From positions 1 to 52,982 of the forward strand of contig NZ_QJSH01000019.1 of assembly GCF_003426025.1 (NCBI RefSeq): a stretch of DNA of 52,982 bases. The letters are read 5' to 3'. The notes under the pieces are model-generated. The model had not been told where the DNA came from, searched no databases, and was given only the letters and a program-made list of their open reading frames with translations. Of the stretch, positions 18,935-27,520 are shown piece by piece. This stretch comes from Paraliobacillus quinghaiensis (lineage in GTDB: Bacteria; Bacillota; Bacilli; Bacillales; Amphibacillaceae). The position numbers and the translations under genes were made by a program. The number at the start of each line of letters is the position of its first letter. The stretch's first letter is position 1.

Positions 18935-18960
18935 TTACGCAGTAGACCAATACTACGCAA
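18935..18960. repeat. 26-bp imperfect palindrome, copy 1
   Basis: TTACGCAGTA-GACCAA-TACTACGCAA: both arms fit TTRCGYAGTA. A related 26-mer lies at 22474-22499 (19 of 26 bases equal, arms best conserved). The two copies bracket the FRG and GIY-YIG genes. The stretch 18961-19153 otherwise shows only AT-rich leader DNA for the FRG gene. Confidence 0.5.
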
Positions 18961-19153
18961 CAATAAATTCTTATACGAATGAATGTACTTTAAAATAATT
19001 AAGTTATAATCATAAGTGATAGGTTTTCAATAATCAGTGCAGATTGTAAAAAAACTAGTCGGATCGAAAATAGGATATTTATGTTAAGGTAATAAGTGTA
19101 TTAGAAGCTGACTATTTAACAAAAGGTTCTATAAAATAAAGCGAGGTGATTAG

Positions 19154-21139
19154 ATGGAGCAAGTTAATACTGTTGATGATTATTTGAAAAAGCTGTCGCG
19201 TTACGATATTTATAATAATGTCTTCTACAGAGGTCAATCAGAAGAATATAAAAGTATCACATCGAGTGTTTCCAGGGACGCAGGTTACACAATGAATGAA
19301 AACTCTATCTACAGAGAAGCTGTAAAAATGAGAACGGTTGAGTTTGAGGATCTAATCTCTCCGATTGAGCGCTTATCTAAAATGCAACACTATGGAATTC
19401 CAACTAGACTTGTAGATTTGACAATTGCCCCATTAATAGCACTTTTTTTCGCAGTGCAAAAAATTGATAGTAAATCACATGGGAATGTATATGTATTTGT
19501 TCAGCCAGAGCTTTCCTTAAATGATAAGAGGATTAAGGTATTGTCACTCCTTGCAACATTAGAATCACCTGAAATTTATAGGATAAAAAGTTCCTATCTA
19601 GAATGCTATTCGGAGAGTATAACAGAAGAAGAAATATTAGAATTTGCTTCAGAAGGTGCATTTATTAATCATTCCGTAGAACTTCAAAAATCTAATGAAA
19701 GGTTATTTTGCCAGAAGGGAACTTTTGCAATCTGCGGTAATGAAGTAATAGGAAAAGAGATAAAGAAGTCAGTATTACCACTTGATTCAATTGAACCTAC
19801 AATGATAATAAGGGTTCCTTTTGAATATAAACAAGCAGTAAAAAAAGAATTGGATGCAAAGTATAATATTAATGAGACAACGATATATCCAGAATTTCCT
19901 TCGGTTGCAGATTATTTGAAGGAAAAGTATAAAAGAGTAGATTTTAATATGGACGATACATATAACATTCTTGAAGTAGAAGATATTTCTCATGTAGGTG
20001 TTAAACGCTGCTCTATCGTGGCAGTATTAAATAAAGTTCTGCTCATTGAGGAAATAAAGGATATTGGAATTCAGATCATTGATCAATATAGAATGACAAA
20101 CGATGTTGTATGGGTCTATATTGCAAAGAATGGCGATGACTATATTATGCGGAACTGGATGATAAGAGGCCAATGGATTAGAGAATCATTAGATCCTAGA
20201 TTCAAGCCACATCTTATTGGGGAAGTAGATAAATTAGGCTATATATGGCGCTTCGAAAAATCCTATAGTACAATGGCAGATTATTATGATGAGTATGTCT
20301 TTACAGATGATAAAATTCTTTTTACTCAAAACATGAAAACATTTGAAGAATTAGAACCGCATTATAATTATATTTTAAGTGCATTTGAGAGTGGGGAAAT
20401 GAAAGATTTAGAATTCTATGCTTTTGATAATGCAAGTGTGATTACTAAATTCTTTCTAAAGTTCGGTGATTATGGGTACTCAAGAAATGATGAATTTAAT
20501 AAATACTTGAACAATTTCGAAGAAGTAGCTTTGCATCTGGATAATCTGTTCTTGTGGCTGAAAAAAGAAGGATTAAATTCACGTGCTAGAAGATACCAGA
20601 TTTCAAATTGTATTAAGGATGCTAAGTTACATTTTGATAGAATAAAGGAACATGCAATATATTGGAAGAAGGCCATTAATCTTTCAGATGATGGCTACAA
20701 AGAAATCGATCCAGAAAAAATAACAAGAAAAGAATATCTGTATAAACAAACAATACCACTAAATCCGGATGGCTTGGATGTTCATTTTAATCTTGATATT
20801 TACCGAAACAGTGACAATACAGTGAATATAAGGGGAACGACTAATCTCTTTGATAAAGCATCACTAATGATTTCCTTGAGAAATCCTACTGGTTTACTAT
20901 TGGCTCAGAATAAGTCGTTAGTGGAAAATGGAAGATTTGATTTTGGCAGACTTGGTAAAGAAGGTACCGGATTCGAAAGAGGACAGTATAATGTAGATAT
21001 TTCTCTCGCCATTCCTTCAGTTCAAAATAAAGAATTCGTGTATAATGCAGGAATAGAGTATGAGAACTTAAGAGGTAAATATGTAGATAGAACCGGTATA
21101 GGACCAACGGTTAGCTATACCGAAGAGTTTGAAATTTAA
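19154..21139 (+). CDS. FRG domain-containing protein
   Basis: 661 aa. The N-terminal FRG domain (about residues 5-230) shows the family marks YRGQ at 25-28 and MQHYGIPTRLVDLTIAPLIALFFA at 77-100. FRG domains are common in defence islands and toxin-like proteins, but their activity is not established. The remaining 430 residues (a central segment about 260-400 and a C-terminal region) match nothing I recognise. Ribosome-binding site GCGAGGTGA. It is an isolated gene with its own leader, convergent with the GIY-YIG gene. Confidence 0.8.
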   Translation: MEQVNTVDDYLKKLSRYDIYNNVFYRGQSEEYKSITSSVSRDAGYTMNENSIYREAVKMRTVEFEDLISPIERLSKMQHYGIPTRLVDLTIAPLIALFFAVQKIDSKSHGNVYVFVQPELSLNDKRIKVLSLLATLESPEIYRIKSSYLECYSESITEEEILEFASEGAFINHSVELQKSNERLFCQKGTFAICGNEVIGKEIKKSVLPLDSIEPTMIIRVPFEYKQAVKKELDAKYNINETTIYPEFPSVADYLKEKYKRVDFNMDDTYNILEVEDISHVGVKRCSIVAVLNKVLLIEEIKDIGIQIIDQYRMTNDVVWVYIAKNGDDYIMRNWMIRGQWIRESLDPRFKPHLIGEVDKLGYIWRFEKSYSTMADYYDEYVFTDDKILFTQNMKTFEELEPHYNYILSAFESGEMKDLEFYAFDNASVITKFFLKFGDYGYSRNDEFNKYLNNFEEVALHLDNLFLWLKKEGLNSRARRYQISNCIKDAKLHFDRIKEHAIYWKKAINLSDDGYKEIDPEKITRKEYLYKQTIPLNPDGLDVHFNLDIYRNSDNTVNIRGTTNLFDKASLMISLRNPTGLLLAQNKSLVENGRFDFGRLGKEGTGFERGQYNVDISLAIPSVQNKEFVYNAGIEYENLRGKYVDRTGIGPTVSYTEEFEI

Positions 21140-21197
21140 TTTAAACTCATTACTTGCACAGTACAACCATATTTGTAATTAAACAATAGATTGATGT

Positions 21198-21222
21198 GAT
21201 CACTAATAGGTGATCGTCTTTC
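21198..21222 (+). terminator. Weak terminator after the FRG gene
   Basis: GATCAC-TAATAG-GTGATC, followed by GTCTTTCTT. It is short and moderately T-rich. Confidence 0.4.
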
Positions 21223-21378
21223 TTAGTGTAAATTAGTTTCTATAACACCGATTTGTAACGGGGGAGGCTTGCACAATAAGAGCAATTACTTCTTTGAAAA
21301 AGTAGGCAAAAATTGAAAAGATAAATAAAGCTATATGTTTTTTACTTACTTCTTCTCCAAAACTACCTAATAGTACTT

Positions 21379-22206
21379 TTAGTCTATTGCAGGTACATCT
21401 TTAAAATACAAACATAAACATTTATATGCTTTTTTCGAAATAGTATAATAAAAATAATTATCAGATATTAAACTAACGTTATAAACAGATTGATATAAGT
21501 GTGCTTTGCCAGAATTAATAGCAATTACGAAATGCATATTCTCAACTGACCTTTGGATTCTATTCCTGTTAGCTTTGGAATGTACTAAGTCAAGCTGACT
21601 ACAAATATCTGAAAATGATACCTTGTATCTAATTTCATCATATTCATCAATATATTCATAAGGAGAATTTAATATAAATTTAAATATTTCATGTTCCCAA
21701 ATCCCTACAGGACCTGTGGTTTTCAATACAACAATATCTTCTCTATTATCAACTTTGAATTCAAAAAATAAAGGGTTAGTCGAAAATATTGAAAACAAAG
21801 ACCTTATGTTTGTGATTGTAGAAACATAAGGTATGCGATTGCTGGGAGGAGAAATTTGCTGGTCATTAAGAAACTTTATTTTTTTCTTTTGATTTTTCCT
21901 TCTTTTTTCCTGCAATCTTCTTTTGTAATCATCAGAGAATAATTCAAACTTTAATTCGGGTAGCTGAAAAGATGCAGGGGTTTCATTTGCATGAGTGCTA
22001 TTATATTTAGGTTTTAGCTTGTTAATGTAATATATCTCATACAAGATTGAATCTGTACTATTTTCAGCAGTAGACACCATAACATACTCCACTTCATTTA
22101 TCCATTCATCGGCGTTATGCTGTGAGTCACGTTGATCCATTTTACTTGTTTTGCCAACATAAAGGACTACATCGTTTCTTCCGTAGTAAATATATATTTG
22201 GTGCAT
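21379..22206 (-). CDS. GIY-YIG nuclease-domain protein with C-terminal winged-helix-like region
   Basis: 275 aa. The N-terminus is a GIY-YIG domain: IYIYYGRNDVVLYVGKTS (about residues 4-21), Arg26, His30, and ILYEIYYINKLKPKYN with the metal-binding Glu (about 57). A basic linker (KRRLQEKRRKNQKKKIK) follows. The last 130 residues (IWEHEIFKFILNSPYEYIDEYDEIRYKVSFSDICSQL) resemble a winged-helix replication-initiator fold, but this is uncertain. It is an unusual fusion, convergent with the FRG gene, and could be a nicking or defence nuclease. Confidence 0.72.
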   Translation of the reverse strand: MHQIYIYYGRNDVVLYVGKTSKMDQRDSQHNADEWINEVEYVMVSTAENSTDSILYEIYYINKLKPKYNSTHANETPASFQLPELKFELFSDDYKRRLQEKRRKNQKKKIKFLNDQQISPPSNRIPYVSTITNIRSLFSIFSTNPLFFEFKVDNREDIVVLKTTGPVGIWEHEIFKFILNSPYEYIDEYDEIRYKVSFSDICSQLDLVHSKANRNRIQRSVENMHFVIAINSGKAHLYQSVYNVSLISDNYFYYTISKKAYKCLCLYFKDVPAID

Positions 22207-22642
22207 TATAACCCCACCCCTAAAAAATATAATTTAAATGTTTATTCTACAATATGTTTTTTACAATGGGAAATGGTAATAAGTAGTTGTATTAACAATT
22301 ATCCCTAGATGGTAGGATGGGAAGTTCACAGAGAGGTATAAGGATATTAAAAATAAAGGTTGGATAACAAATCATATGAAGTGATTGATTCTGAGGAGGA
22401 TTCCATTCATTTTTATTGCACGGAGATTGAGATGATTTTAATAGAAGAAAGACAAAAAACAACAGATCCATTGCTGCGCAGTACAAGTATACTATGCAAT
22501 AGAAATTTGATTTCTAACTTTAAATACTTAAACATCGTTTGTTTGTTATTCCATACACAATAATCTGCGAAGTAAATGGTGGTTAGTGTTGAATTTTAAA
22601 ATGGTACACTAGGGTTATATAAATTGATAAAAAACTGCATGT
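22207..22642. other. Non-coding stretch with second 26-bp palindrome
   Basis: An open frame starting TTG at 22360 has a badly placed ribosome-binding site and no recognisable features, so I do not call it a gene. The stretch holds the palindrome at 22474-22499. A promoter-like TTGAAT (about 22590)/TACACT (about 22606) pair lies ahead of the terminator at 22643, so a very short transcript is possible. Confidence 0.4.
22474..22499. repeat. 26-bp imperfect palindrome, copy 2
   Basis: CTGCGCAGTA-CAAGTA-TACTATGCAA, related to the copy at 18935-18960 with conserved arms and a diverged centre. It could be a recombinase site or a shared regulator's operator. Confidence 0.5.
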
Positions 22643-22670
22643 AAAAATCACCTTTTAAGGTGATTTTTTA
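22643..22670 (+). terminator. Strong terminator ahead of the restriction-modification genes
   Basis: The stem AAAAATCACCTT/AAGGTGATTTTTT insulates the downstream operon from read-through. Confidence 0.8.
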
Positions 22671-22745
22671 GTTTGATGATATATTAAACTAGATTTAAGT
22701 AAATTTACCAAAAAGGAGTGACTTCCAATAGACAAGAACATACTT

Positions 22746-23180
22746 ATGAAGTTATTACGAAAAAGTTTGTTATATAGGTTAATGGACAATTTAAATGATT
22801 TAATATCACAAGCGAAATTAACACACCGAGAAGTGAGCAATCGAGTGGGAAATAGCGAAAATTGGTTTAATGATGCATACAACAATAATGAAGATATCCA
22901 AATTTCATCTTTTGCGAAAGTACTATCCGTGGTAAGCGAGGAACATGAAATAAGCGAATATAAATTAATGGACATTTTCAATGAAAAGATATTGAATATT
23001 TCTTCTTTACTAACTCGATTATCTGATGAGGAGGAGAAATATATATCTGATTTTATTATTGCTGAAAAGAAGCTTTTTCTTGATATTCTTGGTGATTGGG
23101 CATCTTTGGCATATAAAAATAAACTGAACAATAAAGAAGTAGAATTAATAAGCAAGGTTAAGGATTTAATTTCGTTATAA
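22746..23180 (+). CDS. XRE-like HTH protein, possible controller of the R-M operon
   Basis: 144 aa from the first ATG. Residues 13-66 (MDNLNDLISQAKLTHREVSNRVGNSENWFNDAYNNNEDIQISSFAKVLSVVSEEH) have the spacing of a five-helix XRE domain; the C-terminal half is helical. The start is unclear: the good site AAAGGAG (22712-22718) lies 9 bp ahead of an in-frame ATA at 22728, while ATG 22746 is 27 bp away and ATG 22782 further still. It precedes the endonuclease gene by 13 bp, the place of a controller (C) protein. Confidence 0.65.
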   Translation: MKLLRKSLLYRLMDNLNDLISQAKLTHREVSNRVGNSENWFNDAYNNNEDIQISSFAKVLSVVSEEHEISEYKLMDIFNEKILNISSLLTRLSDEEEKYISDFIIAEKKLFLDILGDWASLAYKNKLNNKEVELISKVKDLISL

Positions 23181-23193
23181 AGGAGGAGAACTC

Positions 23194-24789
23194 GTGAGAA
23201 AGGTCTGGTTTATAACACGCCCAGAACGAGATCCAAAATTTCATGTAGACGCTCTAAGAGCATTAAAAATAGCAACTGATGATTTCTCTATTAAATGGTA
23301 TGGCAACAGAGAAGCTCATAAGCAGTATGAATCTGTATTAATAAATCACCAATTAAAAAGGGAAAATATTAGCAATGATGGTTCTGGAGGAAGAACATGG
23401 GCTGCAATGCTACGTACTTTTGGATATATATATTTAAATCAATATGGATATTTAGTACTAACAAAAGTAGGAGAGAAACTGTTAAATTCGGTTAAAATAA
23501 GGGAAAATATTTCGAAGCAAATTTTAACGTTACAAATTCCTAATGCATATTTTTTGGATAGTGGTTTCAGACCAAAATTTGTGGATGAATTTCAAATTAG
23601 GCCAGCTAGGTTTCTTATACGATTAGTTAATCAATCAATACTCGACTTTTATATTACAAAAGAGGAAATCACTTTTTTTGCACTTACTGCTAAGAATGAT
23701 GGTGATGTACATATGGTTACAAATAAGATTTTAGATTTTCGTAAAGCATCTGACAGTAAGAAACATGAAATGAAAAAGTCAATTGCAATTAATTATGATC
23801 ATCGTCAAAGGTCGGATAGTGAGGCTAGAAATTTTGCATTTGCCCATGGAGATGTAGCACATACTTTTATGTTGTTATGTGATTACACAGGTCTTGTAGA
23901 CTATGTTAGAGGTGATGCTCTAAGGTTACCAACAGAAAAGCAAAGTGCAACTTTAGAAACTATAAATTATTTCGATGATAGGTATCCATTTAATAAAAGG
24001 TATTTAATATCTCTTGAAAGGTTTGCAGAAAATGCAGGATTAGATGTTGATAGTTACAAGGCAAGTACATTTGGTTCATTACCACCAGCAACAAATAAAA
24101 ATAAAAGTTTGAAGAAGGTTCAGCGGCTTTTATCCTCTTACCCAATGTTAAAAGCTCTGTCTATAGATGAAATAACCAAAATACTAGAACAAGAGCTCTC
24201 AACTAATGAAGCAAAAAAATATGCGTATGAATTATATACACATACATTCGAATTTTTAAATGAAGATTTTGTTGAGTCATATCTTTACGAAGAAAATGAT
24301 CGTACATTTGAAGACAAAACTGGCGAAATACTAAGATCTATAGGATTTGAGGTTGAAATGCGTCCTAAACCACTGGGAGAGGATGTTAGAACAGAAATTG
24401 AAATTTTAGTACATATTGACAATGAAACAATATGTATAATAGATGCTAAGAACTATAAAGAAAAGTTTACTTTATCCGCTAATCTAGCATCTCATATGTC
24501 ATCAGAATATATACCGAATTATCATGGTTATAAAGGTAAATCTGTCAAGTATTTTGGTTATGTGACCGCAAACAAATATAGTGGAGAAAGGCAATTAGAA
24601 AAAATTTGTGATAAGGCAGCAATGATCGATGCAGAAATAAAAGTCTTTGGAGCAATTTTTTCAGCTAAAGCTATTTTAGGGTTTCTTGATTATTGTTTAG
24701 AGAATGGTATTGAAGAGGAAGAGAGAGTAAATAGATTTATTTCTTTGTTTATAAATAAGGGGTATGAAAGTGTAGCTCAAATAATTTAA
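23194..24789 (+). CDS. AlwI-like type II restriction endonuclease
   Basis: 531 aa. The opening KVWFITRPERDPKFH, the segment FGYIYLNQYGYLVLTKVGEKLLN (about 76-98) and the QIRPARFLIRL stretch follow the AlwI (RE_AlwI) family. The C-terminal nuclease site is visible as EIEILVHID (401-409) followed by IIDAKNYK (Asp417, Lys419), a PD-(D/E)XK arrangement. It would cut unmethylated DNA; the specificity cannot be read. AGGAGG precedes the start. It is followed by a terminator and a separately promoted C5 methyltransferase, so it forms an R-M pair. Confidence 0.7.
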   Translation: MRKVWFITRPERDPKFHVDALRALKIATDDFSIKWYGNREAHKQYESVLINHQLKRENISNDGSGGRTWAAMLRTFGYIYLNQYGYLVLTKVGEKLLNSVKIRENISKQILTLQIPNAYFLDSGFRPKFVDEFQIRPARFLIRLVNQSILDFYITKEEITFFALTAKNDGDVHMVTNKILDFRKASDSKKHEMKKSIAINYDHRQRSDSEARNFAFAHGDVAHTFMLLCDYTGLVDYVRGDALRLPTEKQSATLETINYFDDRYPFNKRYLISLERFAENAGLDVDSYKASTFGSLPPATNKNKSLKKVQRLLSSYPMLKALSIDEITKILEQELSTNEAKKYAYELYTHTFEFLNEDFVESYLYEENDRTFEDKTGEILRSIGFEVEMRPKPLGEDVRTEIEILVHIDNETICIIDAKNYKEKFTLSANLASHMSSEYIPNYHGYKGKSVKYFGYVTANKYSGERQLEKICDKAAMIDAEIKVFGAIFSAKAILGFLDYCLENGIEEEERVNRFISLFINKGYESVAQII

Positions 24790-24802
24790 TCAAGTCAAGT
24801 TG

Positions 24803-24842
24803 CAGATATGAAATCTGAATAGATTTCATATCTGTTTTTTTA
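24803..24842 (+). terminator. Rho-independent terminator after the endonuclease gene
   Basis: CAGATATGAAATCT-GAAT-AGATTTCATATCTG is a perfect 14-bp stem followed by seven T. It separates the endonuclease from the methyltransferase transcript. Confidence 0.93.
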
Positions 24843-24882
24843 ATGCTATTAATATAATTTGAATAAGATAATATTATCCAGC

Positions 24883-24910
24883 TGTACTTTTAATAGAATA
24901 GGTGTATAAT
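24883..24910 (+). promoter_or_regulatory. Promoter of the methyltransferase gene
   Basis: TGTACT (24883-24888), 16 bp, TATAAT (24905-24910). The predicted transcript starts near 24917, which excludes the in-frame GTG at 24902 as start codon. A separate promoter lets the methyltransferase be made before the nuclease. Confidence 0.55.
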
Positions 24911-24955
24911 AGAAGCATAGATATATGCAAGAACAAGTATTCTTGTGGGAGGGAG

Positions 24956-26119
24956 ATGTTTTACACCATGATTTTTCGAAAAGGGGAATTGTTTAATGGT
25001 CCGGGGGGACTAGCGGTTGGAGCAATAAACGCTGGATTTATCCACCCAAAAACAGGAGAAGAATGGAAGATTGAGCATTCATGGTCAAATGATTATGACA
25101 GTTTATCCTGCAAAACGTACAGAACAAACATATGTAAAGATGAAAATGATGAATCAGTTCATGAAGGACCTGTTGAGAAATTACCAATAGGGGAAAAGTC
25201 TATACTAGGTGATATAGATTGCCTTGCATTTGGTTTTCCATGTAATGATTACTCACAAGTTGGTGAAAAGCACGGTCTAAATGGTACATATGGACCTCTA
25301 TATTCTTATGGGGTAAAAGTACTTAAACTATATCAACCAAAATTCTTTGTAGCTGAAAATGTAGGTGGACTTCAAAGTGCAAATGAAGGCAGTGCTTTTA
25401 TACAGATCCTAACTGAATTAGAGGAGTCTGGTTATAAAATAACACCACATCTTTACAAGTTTGAACAGTACGGAATTCCACAAGCTAGGCACAGAATAAT
25501 TATAGTAGGAATTCGAAATGATTTAGCTGACGAAGGAGTCGAATTTAAGGTGCCTGCACCAACCAGCATAGCTTCAACTGAGTATAAAACTTCAAGACAA
25601 GCTATCATGGAACCTCCAATACCAGAAGATGCTCCAAATAATGAAATGCCAAAGCATACAAAAAAGGTAAAAGATATGTTGAGTTATATACCACCTGGCG
25701 AAAATGCTTGGTATTTAGGTATTCCAGAAGAACTTCGGTTAAATGTAAAGGGAGCCCGACTAAGTTCAATTTATAAAAGACTAGATCCTAATCGCCCAGC
25801 TTATACTGTTACTGGTAGCGGCGGTGGTGGTACTCATATGTATCATTGGATTGAGAATAGGGCATTAACAAATCGTGAGAGAGCTAGACTTCAAACCTTT
25901 CCTGATGATTTTGTTTTTAGTGGCAGTAAAGAAGCTGTAAGAAAACAAATAGGTATGGCTGTTCCACCAGAAGGAGCAAAAATAGTATTTAATGCAATAT
26001 TGAAATCTTTCGCAGGAATAGAATATGATTCAGTTCCACCTTTAGAAAAATTACAGTTAGAAAATTTGAAAGGCATCAAAAAACAAACAATTCGTAAAGA
26101 ACTAGTAAGTGCACTTTAA
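24956..26119 (+). CDS. DNA (cytosine-5-)-methyltransferase
   Basis: C5 methyltransferase, about 387 aa, protecting host DNA. Motifs in order: I GELFNGPGGLAVGAINAGF (10-28), IV GFPCNDYS with the catalytic Cys96, VI ENV (134-136), VIII QYGIPQARHRIIIVG, and the late motifs RERARLQTFPDDF and QIGMAVPP. Motif I has FNGPGG instead of FxGxGG, and motif IV is PCNDYS rather than PCQ; both fit a divergent subfamily. The start is ATG 24956 or 24968; GGGAGGGAG lies close to the first. It partners the AlwI-like nuclease. Confidence 0.92.
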   Translation: MFYTMIFRKGELFNGPGGLAVGAINAGFIHPKTGEEWKIEHSWSNDYDSLSCKTYRTNICKDENDESVHEGPVEKLPIGEKSILGDIDCLAFGFPCNDYSQVGEKHGLNGTYGPLYSYGVKVLKLYQPKFFVAENVGGLQSANEGSAFIQILTELEESGYKITPHLYKFEQYGIPQARHRIIIVGIRNDLADEGVEFKVPAPTSIASTEYKTSRQAIMEPPIPEDAPNNEMPKHTKKVKDMLSYIPPGENAWYLGIPEELRLNVKGARLSSIYKRLDPNRPAYTVTGSGGGGTHMYHWIENRALTNRERARLQTFPDDFVFSGSKEAVRKQIGMAVPPEGAKIVFNAILKSFAGIEYDSVPPLEKLQLENLKGIKKQTIRKELVSAL

Positions 26120-26131
26120 AATAGAAAAAGT

Positions 26132-26165
26132 AAAAGGACCAAAGTTGACTTTGGTCCTTTTTGTT
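26132..26165 (+). terminator. Rho-independent terminator after the methyltransferase
   Basis: AAAAGGACCAAAGT/ACTTTGGTCCTTTT with a tiny TG loop and further T. The stem is perfect. Confidence 0.93.
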
Positions 26166-26446
26166 GCTAGATAAGTGGTATGACTGGGCCAGATATGAGC
26201 ATGACAGAAATAAATCAAATGGATTCATAATTAGACTCAAGTTATATTTCAGCAAGGATTTACAGTGGGGGTAACAAAGGTACAGGACTACATGGTAAAA
26301 AAGGCAAGACAACAATAGTCATCAAATCTACCTTTTAAATAACTCTATTTAACTAATAACTAGGACTAAATATTAATGTGAACGATATTCAAATATTAAC
26401 CATATCGGTCTTTTTTTATTTCTGAGAGCTTACTGAAAATTCCTTT
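26166..26446. other. Non-coding stretch, no supported gene
   Basis: Only short frames are present. A second terminator-like hairpin (CGATAT ... ATATCGGTCTTTTTTT) lies at about 26382-26419. I see nothing else. Confidence 0.5.
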
Positions 26447-26490
26447 TAAAAAGCTAATCATCTACTATAAGTAGATGATTAGCTTTTTAA
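26447..26490 (-). terminator. Terminator of the B3-like gene (works in both directions)
   Basis: AAAAAGCTAATCATCTACT/AGTAGATGATTAGCTTTTT, nearly perfect 17-bp stem with an A/T flank on both sides. It lies downstream of the leftward gene at 26576. Confidence 0.85.
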
Positions 26491-26575
26491 ATTTATCACA
26501 ATTATTCGTAATTGGCCTTTAACTTTAACAGGGTATTTATTACAGCGTTTTTTTTGCGAAATCTTTTGCTAACAA

Positions 26576-26974
26576 TTAGCTAGAGGTATGGATTTGTCTG
26601 ATAAAATTGAATGTTACTTCGTTTTCTGAAGTGAAAACAACTCTTACAATATCACCTGGTTGTGCATTTAGCTGTGTTTTAAGCCAGTGACCTATAGTTC
26701 TCAAATTACCATAACCTTGGAACTGTTTGGCATATGCATTATTTGGCCCTTGCGATCCAGAAGCTTTAACCTCACCTATAAAGTTACCATCACTTGATAC
26801 AGCTTGATAAATATCTCCTTTTTGGATTTCTAACTTCAATGCTTCACGGCTTGGAATCTGAATGTACGATTCTTCTTCGTGCCTGGGTGAGTTAACTCTT
26901 GATTCACCTCTTGAACCCCATTCTAAGTGAGCTTCTTTTAGGACTATCTCATAATAATCTCCTGCTTGAGCCAT
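26576..26974 (-). CDS. Stand-alone B3-like DNA-recognition domain protein
   Basis: 132 aa. The order L-x-WG-x-RG (LEWGSRGESRV, 17-27), ESYIQIP (35-41), KGDIYQAVSSDG-x-F-x-GEVKASGSQG, a YAKQFQ stretch, then LRTIGHWLKTQLNAQPGD (90-107) follows the B3-like effector-recognition domains at the C-terminus of BfiI/NgoFVII-type restriction enzymes. Here it is not fused to a nuclease. It would bind specific DNA. It is divergent to the coiled-coil/GHKL operon, suggesting a joint system. The assignment rests on pattern likeness and needs a structure-based search. Confidence 0.5.
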   Translation of the reverse strand: MAQAGDYYEIVLKEAHLEWGSRGESRVNSPRHEEESYIQIPSREALKLEIQKGDIYQAVSSDGNFIGEVKASGSQGPNNAYAKQFQGYGNLRTIGHWLKTQLNAQPGDIVRVVFTSENEVTFNFIRQIHTSS

Positions 26975-27266
26975 GTTTTCACTTCCTTAAGTTTAATTAC
27001 AATACTATATGTCTTGTAGCAAATGAATATTACGAAAATATACAAATATTTAAAGAAAAATAACACATAGGTAATTCGTCGAGGAACTTTTTTTATTCTT
27101 GTTTCAATAAATAAATCACTACTTAGGAATATGTTCTTTATATGCTTAGAAAATGATTATTTCCACAATAATTTAGTTATATATGAATATTCTTGATTTC
27201 TGAGAATAGATATCTAATAAATAAATTAATTTAGGCTATATATTTTCACTAAAAAGGGGGATGTAT

Positions 27267-27494
27267 ATGAGCGAAAAATTAGACAAATTTGAGAGGTTAG
27301 CAGAAAAAAGAGTAACTGAAACGATCAAGAAAATAAGATTAGTAGGTAACTTAGCAAATAAGAACAACTACGAATACTCAGAAGAACATGCAAAGAAAAT
27401 TATTGAAACATTAGATGACGAGATGAGGCTATTGAAGAGTCGTTTTAAAGAAGAATTACAAAAAGAGTCAAAGTCGTTTTCGTTTAGAAAATAA
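27267..27494 (+). CDS. Small coiled-coil protein
   Basis: 75 aa, highly charged and helical throughout: KLDKFERLAEKRVTETIKKIRLVGNLANKNNYEY, then EEHAKKIIETLDDEMRLLKSRFKEEL. This 'R-V-x-x-x-I-K-x-I-R-L-x-G-N-L-x-N-x-x-N-Y-E-Y' pattern recurs in small proteins of mobile elements; its role is unknown. ATG 27267 was chosen over 27261 because AAAGGGGG lies 6 bp before it. It is the first gene of the operon with the GHKL ATPase (26 bp gap). Confidence 0.75.
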   Translation: MSEKLDKFERLAEKRVTETIKKIRLVGNLANKNNYEYSEEHAKKIIETLDDEMRLLKSRFKEELQKESKSFSFRK

Positions 27495-27520
27495 AATAAA
27501 ATTTGAGGGAGGATTTTATT

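Noticed and set aside
22360-22563. A 67-codon frame starting TTG
   Set aside because: Its ribosome-binding site is too close to the start and nothing in the peptide is recognisable; the 26-bp palindrome falls inside it.
26204-26320. Short frames between the methyltransferase terminator and the B3-like gene
   Set aside because: They are under 40 codons or antisense to nothing conserved, without Shine-Dalgarno sites.
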